Source: Ehretia macrophylla
Taxonomy: Eukaryota > Streptophyta > Magnoliopsida > Boraginales > Ehretiaceae
DNA: 64,000 nucleotides
Direction of reading: 5' to 3'
Assembly (NCBI GenBank): GCA_037974665.1
Contig: CM075781.1
Span: 33,581,235-33,645,234 of the forward strand
Below are positions 1 to 12,385 of the stretch, piece by piece. Position 1 is the first letter of the stretch, and each line of letters opens with the position of its first letter. Both the position numbers and the translations under genes were made by a program. The notes below the pieces were generated by a model that did not search any database, was not told the origin of the DNA, and saw nothing but the letters and a program-made list of their open reading frames with translations.

Positions 1-2049
1 GTGGACTACTTGGAGGGGGTATGACCCCGGAGGATGAAAAAGATGCTCGAAAACTCATGAAACAGGCCTCAAGGTTTGTCATAAGTGCCGAGCAACTCTA
101 TAAGAGGGCCTACACTTGGCCTCTCTTAAAATGTGTTGGACCCGAGGAGGGAAATTATATACTCCGTGAGATCCATGAAGGGGTATGTGGAACCACTTGG
201 GAGGCAAAGCTCTGGCTCGAAAGGCATTGAGGCAATGCTATTTCTGGCCAACCTTAGAACAAGATGCCAAAGAGTATGTAAAAAAGTGCGACACCTGCCA
301 AAGGTTCGCCAATGTACAGAGGAAGCCAGCGGTAGACCTCACGGTGATGATAAGCCCTTGGCCATTCTATCAGTGGGGTCTAAATATCATCGGCACATTG
401 CTAACCAGTGTTGGCCAAAAGAAGTACGCATTCGTAGCAATAGACTACTTCACCAAATGGCCTGAGGCTGAAGGTGTTGCTAGAATAACGGAAAAGGCAG
501 CTTGGGATTTTGTATGAAAAAATATTATTTGCCGATTCGGGGTGCCAAAAGTCATCATTACTGACCACGACAAGCAATTCGACAGTGCATACTTTCGAGG
601 CAAATGTGCTGAGATTGGGATCGACCTTAGATTCTCGTCTATTGCTCACCCTCAAAGTAATGGCCAAGTTGAAAGGACTAACCAAATCATTTTGTAGGGC
701 CTGAAAACCAAGCTGGAGGAAGCAGAGGGCCAATGGGCATTGATTCTTCCCGAAGTGTTGTGGGCTCAGCGGACCACCACCAGCTCGGCAATGGGAGAAT
801 CGCCCTTCGAGCTGACCTTCGATACTCAAGCAGTGCTGCCAGTGGAGATCGGGTCCCCAACCAGTAGAACCCTCCACAATGATCCATAAATAAACGGAGC
901 ACGGATCCATGAAGAGCTCGACCTCGCCTAAGAGCTCCGAGCTAAAGCTCAAATCAGAATGTTAGCCAGCAAAGCTGCCATGAAAAGAGCCTTTGCCAAA
1001 GAGGTCAAGCCTAAACCTATTAAGGTTGGTGACCTCGTGCTCAGAAAGGCCATCTTTTTGCCACACTCAGGTAACAAGCTATCCCCGACCTGGGAAGGAC
1101 CGTACGAAGTCGTGAAAGAAATTCGACCTGTGAACTTCTACCTCTACGACAAGAACGGGAAATTATTGAAGAACGCATGGCACTTAGAACACCTGAAGCG
1201 GTATTTTGTCTAAACAGCCCCGAGCTGAAATTTCTCGTAAACAGCCCCAAGCTGAAATATTTTGTAACGGCCCCAAGCCAAAATCTCTTGGTGAGGCCCC
1301 GAGCCAAAACATTACTTGTAATTGGCACCTGAGCCTAAGTACTTCGTGTACAAATTCAATACAATACATGTTGTAAATCAGTGCAATGCCCGACCCGGGC
1401 CCAAGCGCCTCAGCCACAAAGCTACTACCAACTCGGATTAACGCTGTGGCCACGCTTAATCACGAGCTAATGACCAAGTAAACCAGCTCGGACTATGTTC
1501 TAGCTCGGGAATAATCAAACGACAATTTGTTTAGCTTTGCCAATTCGGATTAAGGTCCAACTCGGTGTAATCCGGCTTCGGTCGGCATATTAGTTTGGGT
1601 CTAAACTCAAACTCAACACTCGTCAATATTAGTTTGACCAATTTTAATTCGAACTGACGAGTCCAGGTCGGCGATGATTATACCGTTGTCCAATTAACCA
1701 GCTCGGATTAGGATGATAATTCATTAATCGCGTCCAGCTTGGTTCCTTATATTCAACTTAAGTTTGAAAGTCCCAGCTTATTGTTCCGACCCCGCTTACT
1801 TAAGAAAAAATTTGCGAAAAAAGAAAAGTACACAAGTACGAACTTTGGTAAAACGCAAAATATTCATTTCATCAAATCGAAATACAATTACAAAGAGCCC
1901 AACCTAGGCAAATTACAAAAGCCCAACTTGAGCAACTTTACAAAATTTACTTGGGTGCAGCGGAAGAGGTGGTGGCTTCGGCTTCATCCCTGACATGGTC
2001 CATATCCTTCTGGACAAACTCAATGACCTCCTTAGCTTGGGACGTCAGG

Positions 2050-4260
2050 TTGGATAGAAGCTCAGGAATCTCCTAAAACTCCGGTGGCGGAACCTCCAAG
2101 ATCTCGATGTAATCGTTCTTAGTGGCTGGGAAGAAGGTCTTCGTTCTATCCCGAGCTGCGATTTGACCCCGGAAGTAGAATTCCATCTCGGCATATTTTT
2201 CCATGGCCCCGCCTTCCGTGGCCAACCAGTCAACGGCCGCATCACTAGACTTGAAGGCCTTCACTGCCTTCTTTCCTTCGGCGCCGACCCGGTCCACCAG
2301 ATCCCGGAGCTTTGCCTCGGCCTCACATTTCTCCAGCTTGTACCTCTCGACGTCCTTGGCTACGGCTTCGCGCCGGGTCTTTTCCAGATCAAGCTCCTTC
2401 TTTAGGTGGTCGATCTCCGTTGTGTCCGCCTTGTGCCTCTGAGCGGCCACCTCCCTAACAGTCTCAAGCTCGGCCCGGGCATCCACGTATCATTGCTCGA
2501 GCTCAATGCAGTGAGTCTGGGCCCTGACAAGAAACCTAGGAGCCGAAAGGATGTGGGACTCGGCCTGTTTAGAAGGAGGCAAAACAATTAGCCGAGCTAA
2601 AAAACAACCTTACCAAAAGTTGGATAAGACTCACCGTGACTATAGCCGTCCTCAGGTCGAGCGAGAGCTGCTCTGCCGGGACCATCGCCAGCTTGGGGTC
2701 GCGGGCCACCTTGGACGCTTCCATGAAGTCCTTGTTGGGAGGGCTTACCTCCTCGGCCTTACCTTTCCCGGAGTACTCAGCCCGAGGCCGTTTCTTACTC
2801 TCAGGTCGGGATGCTGAGTGCTCTGGGATGGCCACTCCCGAACTCGATCTCTTGGTCATGGGGGACCCTGAACCCCCCTTGGAGGAAACCTCGGAGCTGA
2901 CCTCCCGCACTTGGCCGCTGGGCCGCTACCTCTGACCCTGAGTGGCACCTCCCAAGCCAGACCGAGCTGAAGCCTCACCGCTGACCTCGCTCTTCTTTCG
3001 CACCTGGGCATACGCGAGCTTTCTCATGTCCGCCATATCTGCAAAAAGTAGAGGAAAGAAGTGAAAACGAACCGAAGGCCAACCTAAAAAGACTAGCAGA
3101 CAGGACAATTGGGAGGTTGGACGCCGATCCTGCAAACTGACCCTCTTCTGAGCTAGACCCCGCGTCCCCTTCGGGAGGTTGTTTGGGATGATCCCTCGAG
3201 AAGTCAGGTTCCCTACCAAACAACTTGGAATCCCAGATCCGCTCCCATTTAAGCAGGTTGTCAATATCTATCTGCGTCCCGGGCACCGGCCTGAGCACCG
3301 CGACTTCCTCAAGTTCCTCCTCTGAGAGCTTGGGGTCATCATTGATGGTCTTCCTCAAACTTGGAATCCAGTCCAACCTACACCCAGAGTTCACAGCCTG
3401 CTGCATCCAATAATAGTCATTATGCCAGCCTTTGTTAGAAGAGTGCCACTTGGTGAATGTAGAGTTGCTGACCCGAGCTGCGAAGTGGAACCACCCTGGC
3501 TGCTTCGGGTTGGGTTTGCACACAAAGAAATGCCTGAATCTGCGCAAGGTCGGCTCCACTTTCTTCTCCAAGCAGAACACATAGAAGGCTACCATCACAG
3601 CCCAACCATTCGGCGACATCTGACCTGGGCTGAGCTCGAAATAGTTAAAGATGTCGACAACAAAACCAGGGAGAGAGAGCTGGATGACGTCGAATGCAAG
3701 ATCCTATATGGTGAAGTGGTCGGCTGGAGGATAGCAAGCCAATTCGTGCCGACCTGGAACCTTCAGCTTGTGATGACGATCTACTGACCAGTTCCTCAAC
3801 CTGGCGTTGGCCATTTGCACTGTGGAATAGCACTCACGCTTGCAACAGGCGAACAGCTACTCAATCATCTTCCCCCGAGTTGAAGAAGCGCTGGCCGTGG
3901 CCGTGGCCGAGCTCCGAGGTTGAACAGCACTAACCGGGATTGCTTCGATCGACTCGGTGGCAGAAACCCCAGCTAGGAACTCTTGTGGCATCTCGACGCC
4001 CTCCAGTTGATTTAGCGGCTCCTCATCCTCCCTATTTTCTAAGTCTCCTAGGTCGGCCAAATGATCCGCCTAGGCCTCCTCTTGCGCCAGTCTGACCCTA
4101 ATAATTTGGCAATCATCATCGCTCTCCCCGGGCCCAGATCTCCGAGCCAATCCATGAGACGCACTGGTGCTCTCTCCACCTTAGTCTCTATTCGAGGTAG
4201 ATTCTGAGCTCGACGGACTCTCATCCCTACCATAGGACCTTACCTCCATTGCCTGGGAAT
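2050..4260 (-). pseudogene. Antisense-ORF relics of the Gypsy element
   Basis: Minus-strand open stretches run opposite to pol. The segment at about 2975-3619 has the look of the family I know as 'putative gypsy type transposon' (Pfam PF04195): GWAVMVAFYVF, then VEPTLRRFRHFF, then GWFHFAAR. The segment at about 2073-2486 is Lys/Glu/Ala-rich and looks like a coiled coil (heptad-like LKKELDLEKTRREA). A serine- and charge-rich segment lies between them. High local GC compared with the AT-rich host DNA fits the element rather than a host gene. It is treated as part of the fossil element; no intact gene is claimed. The family assignment is from memory of motif shape and has not been searched. Confidence 0.55.
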
Positions 4261-4679
4261 CTTCCGACTCCGACCTCCCCATCCTGTCTACAGACTAAAT
4301 ATAAATGTACAGGAATGACTAAAGGGAGTCGGAACGTACTTATTAGTCTTGACTACGGAATGTGATCGACCTAGCTGGCTCTGAGCTGAAAATCCCGAGA
4401 AGGTTCTTTCCAGCTAAATGCGTCCGACCACTCTGGTGTCCGACCTAAAACTCTTGAAGATTGAAAGCGAAGTGTGAAATGAATCTCGGATGTCAAAGCC
4501 CTACTTATAGGCGCTTCTGAAAATCGCCTCGGGGAGCCCAAACGTCACGTCTTGTCAGAACCGCCAGGTGACGTGTCACTATCTGAAGGGCATGCACCGC
4601 TGACGTGGCCATCCCTACTCTGTCGGGGTCGAGCACCTCCAGCTTGGGAAAAACCCATTTCAAGATCTCACCCCCTCGA

Positions 4680-5280
4680 TCTCGACTTGGGGGGGGGATT
4701 AACGAGGGATCCCTGAGTTGGGGTGAGTTACCCACACCGACCTGAGGTGGGCTAATCAGAGCCGAGCCCAGCGCATTCAGCTAAATACCCAACTGGAATG
4801 CTGACCCGACCTCGGAGAACCCTGACCTCAATGCTAGTTGTTCCGATAGGACATAAAGCTGCACCGCATTAAATGCTGTGAGACTTGAATTTAGTATAAA
4901 TAGAGCTTCATTCTCTTCATTTCAAAGGTAACTCGTCATTAAATGCTCTCAGCTACCTTGCCAGCTCGAACATACTAATCATTCGCGAGCCCGAGAGGAA
5001 AATTCGGATCATCACCCCGCCTTTTCCTTCCTTTCCTTGTGCAGGTGACGTAACCGACCTAAAAAGTTCAACTCGGAGGCCAACCTGAAAGTTCAGCTTG
5101 GAAAGCGTAGCCGACCAATTCAACTGCGAGAATCTGACCTTGACAAAGAGGAAAACAAGAAACAAAAACCAAAGAAAAAAATCTGTAGGATAATACGTTT
5201 TCTTTTCCTTTTTTGGGTTATTTTTTTCTTAGATGATAGGAGTGTAAATCCGCGCCGGTCAAAGTTTCTCGACCTAGGTT
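4680..5280 (+). repeat. Probable 3' LTR remnant of the Gypsy element
   Basis: Downstream of the antisense block lies a G-rich purine run (about 4686-4696) that could be a polypurine tract. It is followed by about 600 bp with a TATA box (gtataaata, about 4893) and a C/T-rich leader ending at cttgtgcag near 5043. The order of TATA box, ctctcagctac, atactaat and gcag recurs at 5547-5705, which supports reading this as U3-R-U5. Exact ends are uncertain. Confidence 0.4.
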
Positions 5281-5330
5281 GAGAAACCAAGCGATTAGTC
5301 CTGTGTCCAATCAATCTCACTTTGTTTTTC

Positions 5331-5486
5331 TGACACAGTTGTCACTTCTGATGCAATATAAAAACAAACTGACACAGTTGTCACTTCTGATGCAATATAA
5401 AAACAAATTGACAAAATTGTCACTTCTGATGCAATATAAAAACAAACTGACACAGTTGTCACTTCTGATGCAATATAAAAATAAAC
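5331..5486. repeat. Tandem repeat, four 39-bp units
   Basis: Four consecutive 39-bp copies of a unit beginning tgacacagttgtcacttctg occupy 5331-5369, 5370-5408, 5409-5447 and 5448-5486, with only a few differences. Because 39 is a multiple of three, both strands are open across the array. I read those open frames as an arithmetic side effect, not as protein genes. The array sits directly upstream of the second LTR-like fragment. Confidence 0.9.
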
Positions 5487-5760
5487 AGTACCAAACATAT
5501 ATGAACAATACCGAATAAAACAGAATATTAACTGCTGTCCGACATAAAAAATAGTATAAATACCTCATTCATTCTTTACTACAAAATAACTCGTGCACAT
5601 TTATTACTCTCAACTACTCGCTGTTCAATTCAAGTATACTAATTTACTCTTACACCCGAAAAAAACACAGACCATCACCACCACGATTCTCTTATTTTGC
5701 AGTTCAAATAATTAAAGTCGAATCACTAAATTCAGACGAACATCTATTCTCCACCCTCAT
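5487..5760 (+). repeat. Second LTR-like fragment, AT-rich
   Basis: A TATA box (gtataaatac, about 5551) is followed by cattcattctttact, ctcaactact, atactaattt, caccacgattctct and ttttgcag. These appear in the same order and spacing as in the 4890-5045 segment, but with C-to-T type decay. This looks like an older relative of the same LTR family, with the 39-bp array in its U3 part. It abuts the 3' side of the polyubiquitin gene. Confidence 0.5.
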
Positions 5761-5915
5761 TCATTAGGTATAGGAGTTAATTATTTTCATAGTACAAGAC
5801 TCTGACTATTATTCCGCAAAGGATACCAAACTCTCACACCATTTTTATTCATAGAAAACCCACTCAAGACAACAAACGTAGATGGAAAACCAAGTACATC
5901 AAATGTTTAACTAAC

Positions 5916-6957
<1,042 letters not shown>

Positions 6958-7552
6958 TGGCATATTGGTGACAGGAAAGGAAAATTCTACGACGGTGGTG
7001 TGACTAGGATTAATTGCTTCATGACGCGTGTAACAATTGGCAGAACCACACGGCAAGCTATTTGGATGTAGAAGCCTCATCGGAGACTTCTGGAATTGTA
7101 CTAAACACTGTTTGGAAACTTCTCTTGGTCAACTTGTAGTCATCTCGTATAATATAAAAGTTATGAGAACTGTTTAAATTTACTATAATTACATAGAGAG
7201 GTCACCAGCACGGCATCTCTTTGTAAAGTTATAAAAAAGAATGTTATAAGAACATTTTTAACTCTCTAATGATAAAATTAATTTTTTATATTTAATGTAA
7301 CGTTATAAGAGAGAATCAAATATCAGACATATTACGAAAAGGATACGGCATCTGGCTCGGCACTTGAATGTTTTTTTACAATTTGCGGAGTCTCTCGCAA
7401 AGATTAACGTAGAAACTGATGATGAATCAGTTATTAAAACAACAGTTCACTATCCAGAGGATCTGCCCAAAAAAAAACAAAAAATTAAAGAAAACCATCC
7501 AGATGAGGAACGCTGGAAAATTGATCATATTGCGTCCAGATTTCCAAATGTC

Positions 7553-7605
7553 AGCTTTAGTTAGATTACCCAACCAAAAAAAAAAAAAAAAGCTTTAGTT
7601 AGATT
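7553..7605 (+). mobile_element. Micro-retroposition footprint: 15-bp TSD around a 23-bp poly(A) insert
   Basis: An exact 15-bp direct repeat (agctttagttagatt) occupies 7553-7567 and 7591-7605. Between the copies lie only acccaacc and 15 A residues. This is the signature of target-primed reverse transcription (LINE machinery) that stopped after the tail and a few bases. The family of the template cannot be known. Confidence 0.75.
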
Positions 7606-7611
7606 CTTCTT

Positions 7612-8060
7612 TTCTGTTTTGTTAGAAAATGTATTAATCAAAATAAAAATATTTGGTCCAGACTAACTTAGCCCAAGACAGAATAGAAGTCCAAAGGGCC
7701 AACACGCCCAGCCTAGATAAGAACACAAGCAAAAGCCCAGGATAGAATGGATCGGACGACAAACAAAAACCTACAAAACTATACTACATGACCGAAGCAC
7801 GAACCAATGGGCCTAAAAGCCGACAAGAGGCTTCACCTCAAAGATTTATCAAATTCATTGCCTTTTCATTGATTGTTAATATCTCATTGAATAACAACTC
7901 AGAAAGCCTTTAGGCTGCTAAAACTGAACCCGAATCCGGCACCGATGCAGCAGAGACAATGGGGCATCCCCAGCCATGAGTTTTTCTTACACAGGCATTA
8001 GATAGCTAAAAAAAAACTACTTGGCACATTCAAACAATGGAGACTAAAATTAATAGGACA
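7612..8060 (-). mobile_element. Possible LINE 3' end
   Basis: Read on the minus strand, this block has GT-rich phrases (ggcccattggttcgtgcttc, tgggcttttgcttgtgttct) and ends with ttttgattaatacattttct. That resembles 3' UTRs of plant L1-type LINEs. No reverse-transcriptase reading frame is present in the window, so it would be strongly 5'-truncated. A solo LTR fragment is the alternative. Confidence 0.3.
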
Positions 8061-8527
8061 GACTAAGCAGTTATGCAGCGACTATATGAACAATCAAGAA
8101 GAGAAATTAATACTCTTTCTCTTAGCTTGTGTAAAATTTGTTATTACCAAAAACGAGGTAACGACGACATAACCGGATCATATTTGTAACAATTAACTAT
8201 TACTGAAACCAGTCTAAATCCGCATGCTTCCTTTCAGATGTATGGGCATATAATCGTTCAAATATAGCAATGACAATATAGCAATGACACCGTGCACTAT
8301 TGGGTGATATAAATGCAATTACAAAAATTTTACTATCTTCAGCTAGAAATTTATAAATATGGTTTCTGTATTAGGTATTTTTACCAAAACTTTTCTCATT
8401 GGTTGTTAGCAGGATAGAGATAGCGACCAGCAAGTCAGCTGCCATCTTGCACTTGAATGGGCTTCCGGAACAGAGATGAAAAGAGTAATTGTTCTTCTAA
8501 TATCTCCAACAGGTCAAAGACGATCTA

Positions 8528-11500
8528 TTATGTTCTGCGCTTGGATTCTTTCCGCATCTCTGTCAGATATCTCTCCAGGTTGGATTTTTCCCATAAATGT
8601 CTTTGAATAAGATCTTCCTTTGTTGATTCATCTGATACAGATCAGTCAGAAGAAAAGCACAATGAAATAAGCAAGAAATGCACTCAAAAAATATTTTGAA
8701 CATTTCATCAAAAAATGCATGCAGAGTATGTCTAAGAGAGAAGGATTGATTATTCTGTTTAATGTTAAATTTTATTCCTAAGAGACCGAAGTGGAGAAAA
8801 CGAAATGGTGCCCCTTCACAATCATAATCCAGAAATAAATAAACGAAAATTGTATTTTTACCAAGACATATCCATGAATCAGATGGCACCCCAAGGGATC
8901 GTCTTGTTAAGTATGAGGCATCTTCCCATGAATATGGAGCTCGTTGGACTTTATATCTCCAGAACCAACAACCATTCCACAATAAAAGCTGTGGATAAAA
9001 GGCTGGTCAGTAATTTTTCTTTAGAATAAAATACTTTCAAGTTTCAACTTCAAGTTTTTTAAAATAGCACAAACAAGTATCAGAAGAAGTAAACGTAAAG
9101 CGTCAAAAAGTTGAGAGAGAGAGAGATAGAGAGAGAAATTGCACTAACCTTTCCCAGAGTATAAGGAAGGAGTATGAATTGGATGCCAACAAGACCCCAA
9201 ACTGATGGCTTCTCAGCGCCCTTTATCTGCAAATCGAGTTCCTTGCTGAGGTCTTCCTCCATTTTCCTGTTAAAAGAAAAAGAATAGGTCATCCTCACCT
9301 CATCAACTACCAGAAAGGAACTTTATGCATCTTCATAACCCTCAGAAAAAAGATAATAAGGATGGTCAAACTCAAAATAAAATAAGACAAATAGAAAAGA
9401 ATAAAAAAAGAAGTCTCAATGGTCTAACATGCAAATAAAATGGAATATTTTTGCATAAACACAAACGTAAAAGTTTGTTCATACTTGTCCATCTGCTTAT
9501 TACTCTTCTTTTTGCTAGTCATCCCCCCAGTGCGTTCCAGTTCCAACGCCCGCAGCTTATTTTTGTAAGCTGGTGTCTTCTTAACCATGTCTATAGCCTG
9601 AAAGAAGATGAACTGAATAAACAGGTCTGGAGTAGAAGATGAGGAAACAGTTATCTATTTGTCAAAGGCAGATGAGGTAGTTTTGAAGCACTATATGAAG
9701 ACCTGAATACATTTTATCTGCAAATATCCTGAATGGAAAATCCTAGAGATTTTCATGATACCTATGACTTTTTTTTTCCCTCTGTTAACTCCAAGACTTG
9801 TTTATTAGTGGATCAAGTCAATATAGCTTTTACATAGAAAAACTCTATTCCTGTAGCCTATATGTCAGAAAGCAGACCACAATACATGACAGAAATCATA
9901 ACACAAATCGAACCCTAAGAAAGTAACCAAACTTGTGAAATTACAAAAGATTTTTCTGTGTTAAAAACAAGCTTCTTTATATATCAAAGCCTATATCGGC
10001 AATTGGACTACGAGAAATTTGTAGATCTATCACTGAAATGGATAGTCCAAAATCTTGTTGATTGTTGCAGTTTGGAGAGATCGCTTTGATATGAAACATC
10101 TGGAGTTGATAATTGATCTATATGTATACAACTTAGGTTGAGATGGAAAGAAAAATAACAGTAATGAAAATAATTACTTCTTTATCTGTTTTCATGCTGC
10201 AATACGAATAATCGGCCTTTGAATAGAGAGAATTCCACTAAAAAGATTAGATCCTATGACATTGATACTGTCACTCACTGATCTTGTTACCTGCTTATAC
10301 CTTGTCGACTGGTTTAGATACTGAAATGCCGAGAGAATTAACAGAACACCGACAAGCACAGCACGGGTATCCTAGCAAATAGAAGCGTTAACTGATAAGA
10401 AATATAAATACATATATATGCGTATTACGTTTTCTAAAGATATTGGCATGCTGTAGAATTATAAAACTGGAAAGTCACTACACTGCATAGATCTGTATTC
10501 AAAGATAATATAACATCAGCTAAAAATTGGAAAGATTCTCTTACTGTCTTGTGACCGTAGTAAGCATGGTAGTATCGAGCTGTATTGTAGAACACCTAGC
10601 AAATGGGAAAAAAATATCAGGATAATAAAATGAGTTATGAAGTCAGAGTCAACAAACCTACTCAAACATTGATATTTGAACAATTAATCATCCAAGATTT
10701 GAAGATACAATTACTCTGGAAAATACTATTTTTCCTCCTTAATGACAGGGAAGATATGAGAGCCCCTACCGTGAAACCAAAATTCTCAACTCCCCCCAGT
10801 GATGCATAAAGACCAGTAACTACTATATAGCAGCTGACCTTAAATACCTGGAAACTTTTATATGAAAGTGCTACTATCAATTTAGGTTATTCTTTCATGC
10901 TGCCTATCTACTTAATCATGTCTTTAAAGCCCATATTTGATGGAAAAGTTCAACCAACCAGCATCAACTAAAAACAATGCTCACGATGGTCATGCTATTC
11001 ATAAATGAATAACAATCACCTAACTTCTTCACTCATATACAACTAACCTTGATGCACAACAAGATAATTAGACAACAAACTGTAATTTTTTTCATATATA
11101 AAAAATGCCATAATTCACACCATTGCAATTAGCCCTAGAAATAGATTGAGCATACCTCTTCTGGATGAGCAATTGCATAATCATACTGCTCCCTCGTGGC
11201 TTCATCTTTCAAAATCTGCAGACAATAAGGTAAGTACTAAAAGGAACTTACAGCAGAATAACTCACATTTGTTGTTGCTACTCACTGAACCAAGTAATCA
11301 CTTTGAATGCTTAAATAATGTTGATTTAACTTCTGATAAAACACTAAACTGATGTGTTTGAGTAGTGAATGTTCATTAGAAGCAAAATCAACAAATAATT
11401 GTATAGTAGAACACATTATTCATTTTATTCGCAAGTAATCTATTAGAATTCAGATCAAGAAATTTCATAGCTTGCTTGAACGACTCTGAGTTAATCTTGA

Positions 11501-12385
11501 ATGCAATGTTTGAGAAAGCAAATTAGATAAGAATTTTCTGTTAATTATGATAGCGCCTGGGCTGTGTGCACAGAAACAGGGTTGGTTTATTTACTTACAT
11601 GATAAATTACGGCTTCATTAAAAAAACTCAATAAGTTTGATTACGTTAATTACATGACCTAGTTGAAGATATCAATTAAAACACAACCTGTCATCTAATG
11701 TTACCCTCACGCCATAAACTATAGTCCACAACTAAAATTAGTGTCATACTCGAATAACTTGAGTTATTATTTAAACTCACAAACTCATATCAATTAAAAC
11801 ACAACATTTTGTCGCGAATTGACATAAACCGTGATCTTGAATTTATTAATCGAATCACTTCACATTCACTAGAATTATTATAAACACATAACAAGTGAGT
11901 GGTTATAAAATCTACCTCATAAGCATTTGCAATTTTCACAAATTTCTTCTTCGATTCCGGATCAGGATTTTTATCCGGATGACTGAAAAATAAAATTAAA
12001 TTAAAAAATAAAAATCTCAAAGTTATTAACTTCAATAAAATCGATGCGAAAATAAAACCAAAAAAAGCAACAAAAAAAAGAGTGAGGAAACTTACTATTT
12101 GAGTGAGAGCTTGTAGTAAGCTTTCTTGATTTCAGAGGCATTGGCATTTTGAGTGACCCTAAAAGATTAATTAATTAGTTAATTAAAAAATAATTTAGTT
12201 CTAAAATGAATAAATAAAAAAACTAATAATAATTGCATGAAAAAAGAGGAAAATACTGAAATGCTTTACCCAAGGAGATCGTAGCAGTCGTCTTCATCGC
12301 AGTAGATGGAGATGGACGGCCGGATCAGGAGCGACACCATCAGAGTCAATGTGAGCGCGAACCACCGGATCCCTCTTGGCGCCAT
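8528..12385 (-). CDS. ER-membrane J-domain protein (DNAJC25 / dnaJ 50 type)
   Basis: Ten exons with GT-AG borders: 12385-12270, 12158-12096, 11982-11916, 11215-11156, 10595-10545, 10371-10291, 9597-9485, 9266-9149, 8988-8868, 8631-8528. They sum to 894 nt, an open frame of 297 residues plus stop. Order along the protein: a hydrophobic signal or anchor segment (residues about 8-22); a J domain beginning CDEDDCYDLLG with HPD at 61-63 (KYHPDKNPDP) and ILKDEATREQYDYAI; a first membrane span near 122-139 (AVLVGVLLILSAFQYL); a Lys-rich loop; a second hydrophobic stretch near 203-220 (VWGLVGIQFILLPYTLG); and a basic C-terminus. Such J-proteins stimulate Hsp70 (BiP) ATPase at the ER membrane. The start has no in-frame competitor and the J domain follows at the usual distance. 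Nothing looks broken. Confidence 0.92.

Larger units (their letters stand above)
1..5280 (+). mobile_element. Ty3/Gypsy element, Tat-like, decayed 3' part
   Basis: The plus strand opens inside pol. Residues typical of the H2C2 zinc finger and integrase core are readable between about 21 and 870, and the integrase C-terminus ends near 1213 (EGPYEVV, then HLEHLKRYFV). After pol comes a spacer with imperfect ~30-bp repeats (about 1216-1310, variants of 'gccccgagctgaaat'). A block of minus-strand coding relics (about 2050-4260) follows, then an LTR-like end with a TATA box (gtataaata, about 4893). An antisense gene between pol and the 3' LTR is known in Tat-lineage elements such as Grande. The 5' LTR, gag and most of pol lie off the window. 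The copy is broken by several disruptions and looks old. LTR borders are approximate because no clean TG..CA pair was found. Confidence 0.75.
6958..8527. other. Intergenic: ubiquitin promoter to J-protein 3' end
   Basis: AT-rich DNA holding the distal polyubiquitin promoter, a tiny retroposition footprint (7553-7605) and a LINE-like 3' end (about 7612-8060), each listed separately. A short open frame at 7364-7564 (ending DEERWKIDHIASRFP) has no recognisable domain and is not called as a gene. I see nothing else supportable. Confidence 0.6.

Noticed and set aside
5279-5568. Open frames on both strands encoding 13-residue repeats (LSLLMQYKNKLT type)
   Set aside because: The unit is 39 bp, divisible by three, so frames stay open on both strands by arithmetic. 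The array is non-coding and next to LTR-like DNA.
7364-7564. 66-codon plus-strand open frame
   Set aside because: No domain, no recognisable relative, and AT-rich surroundings; too short to support.
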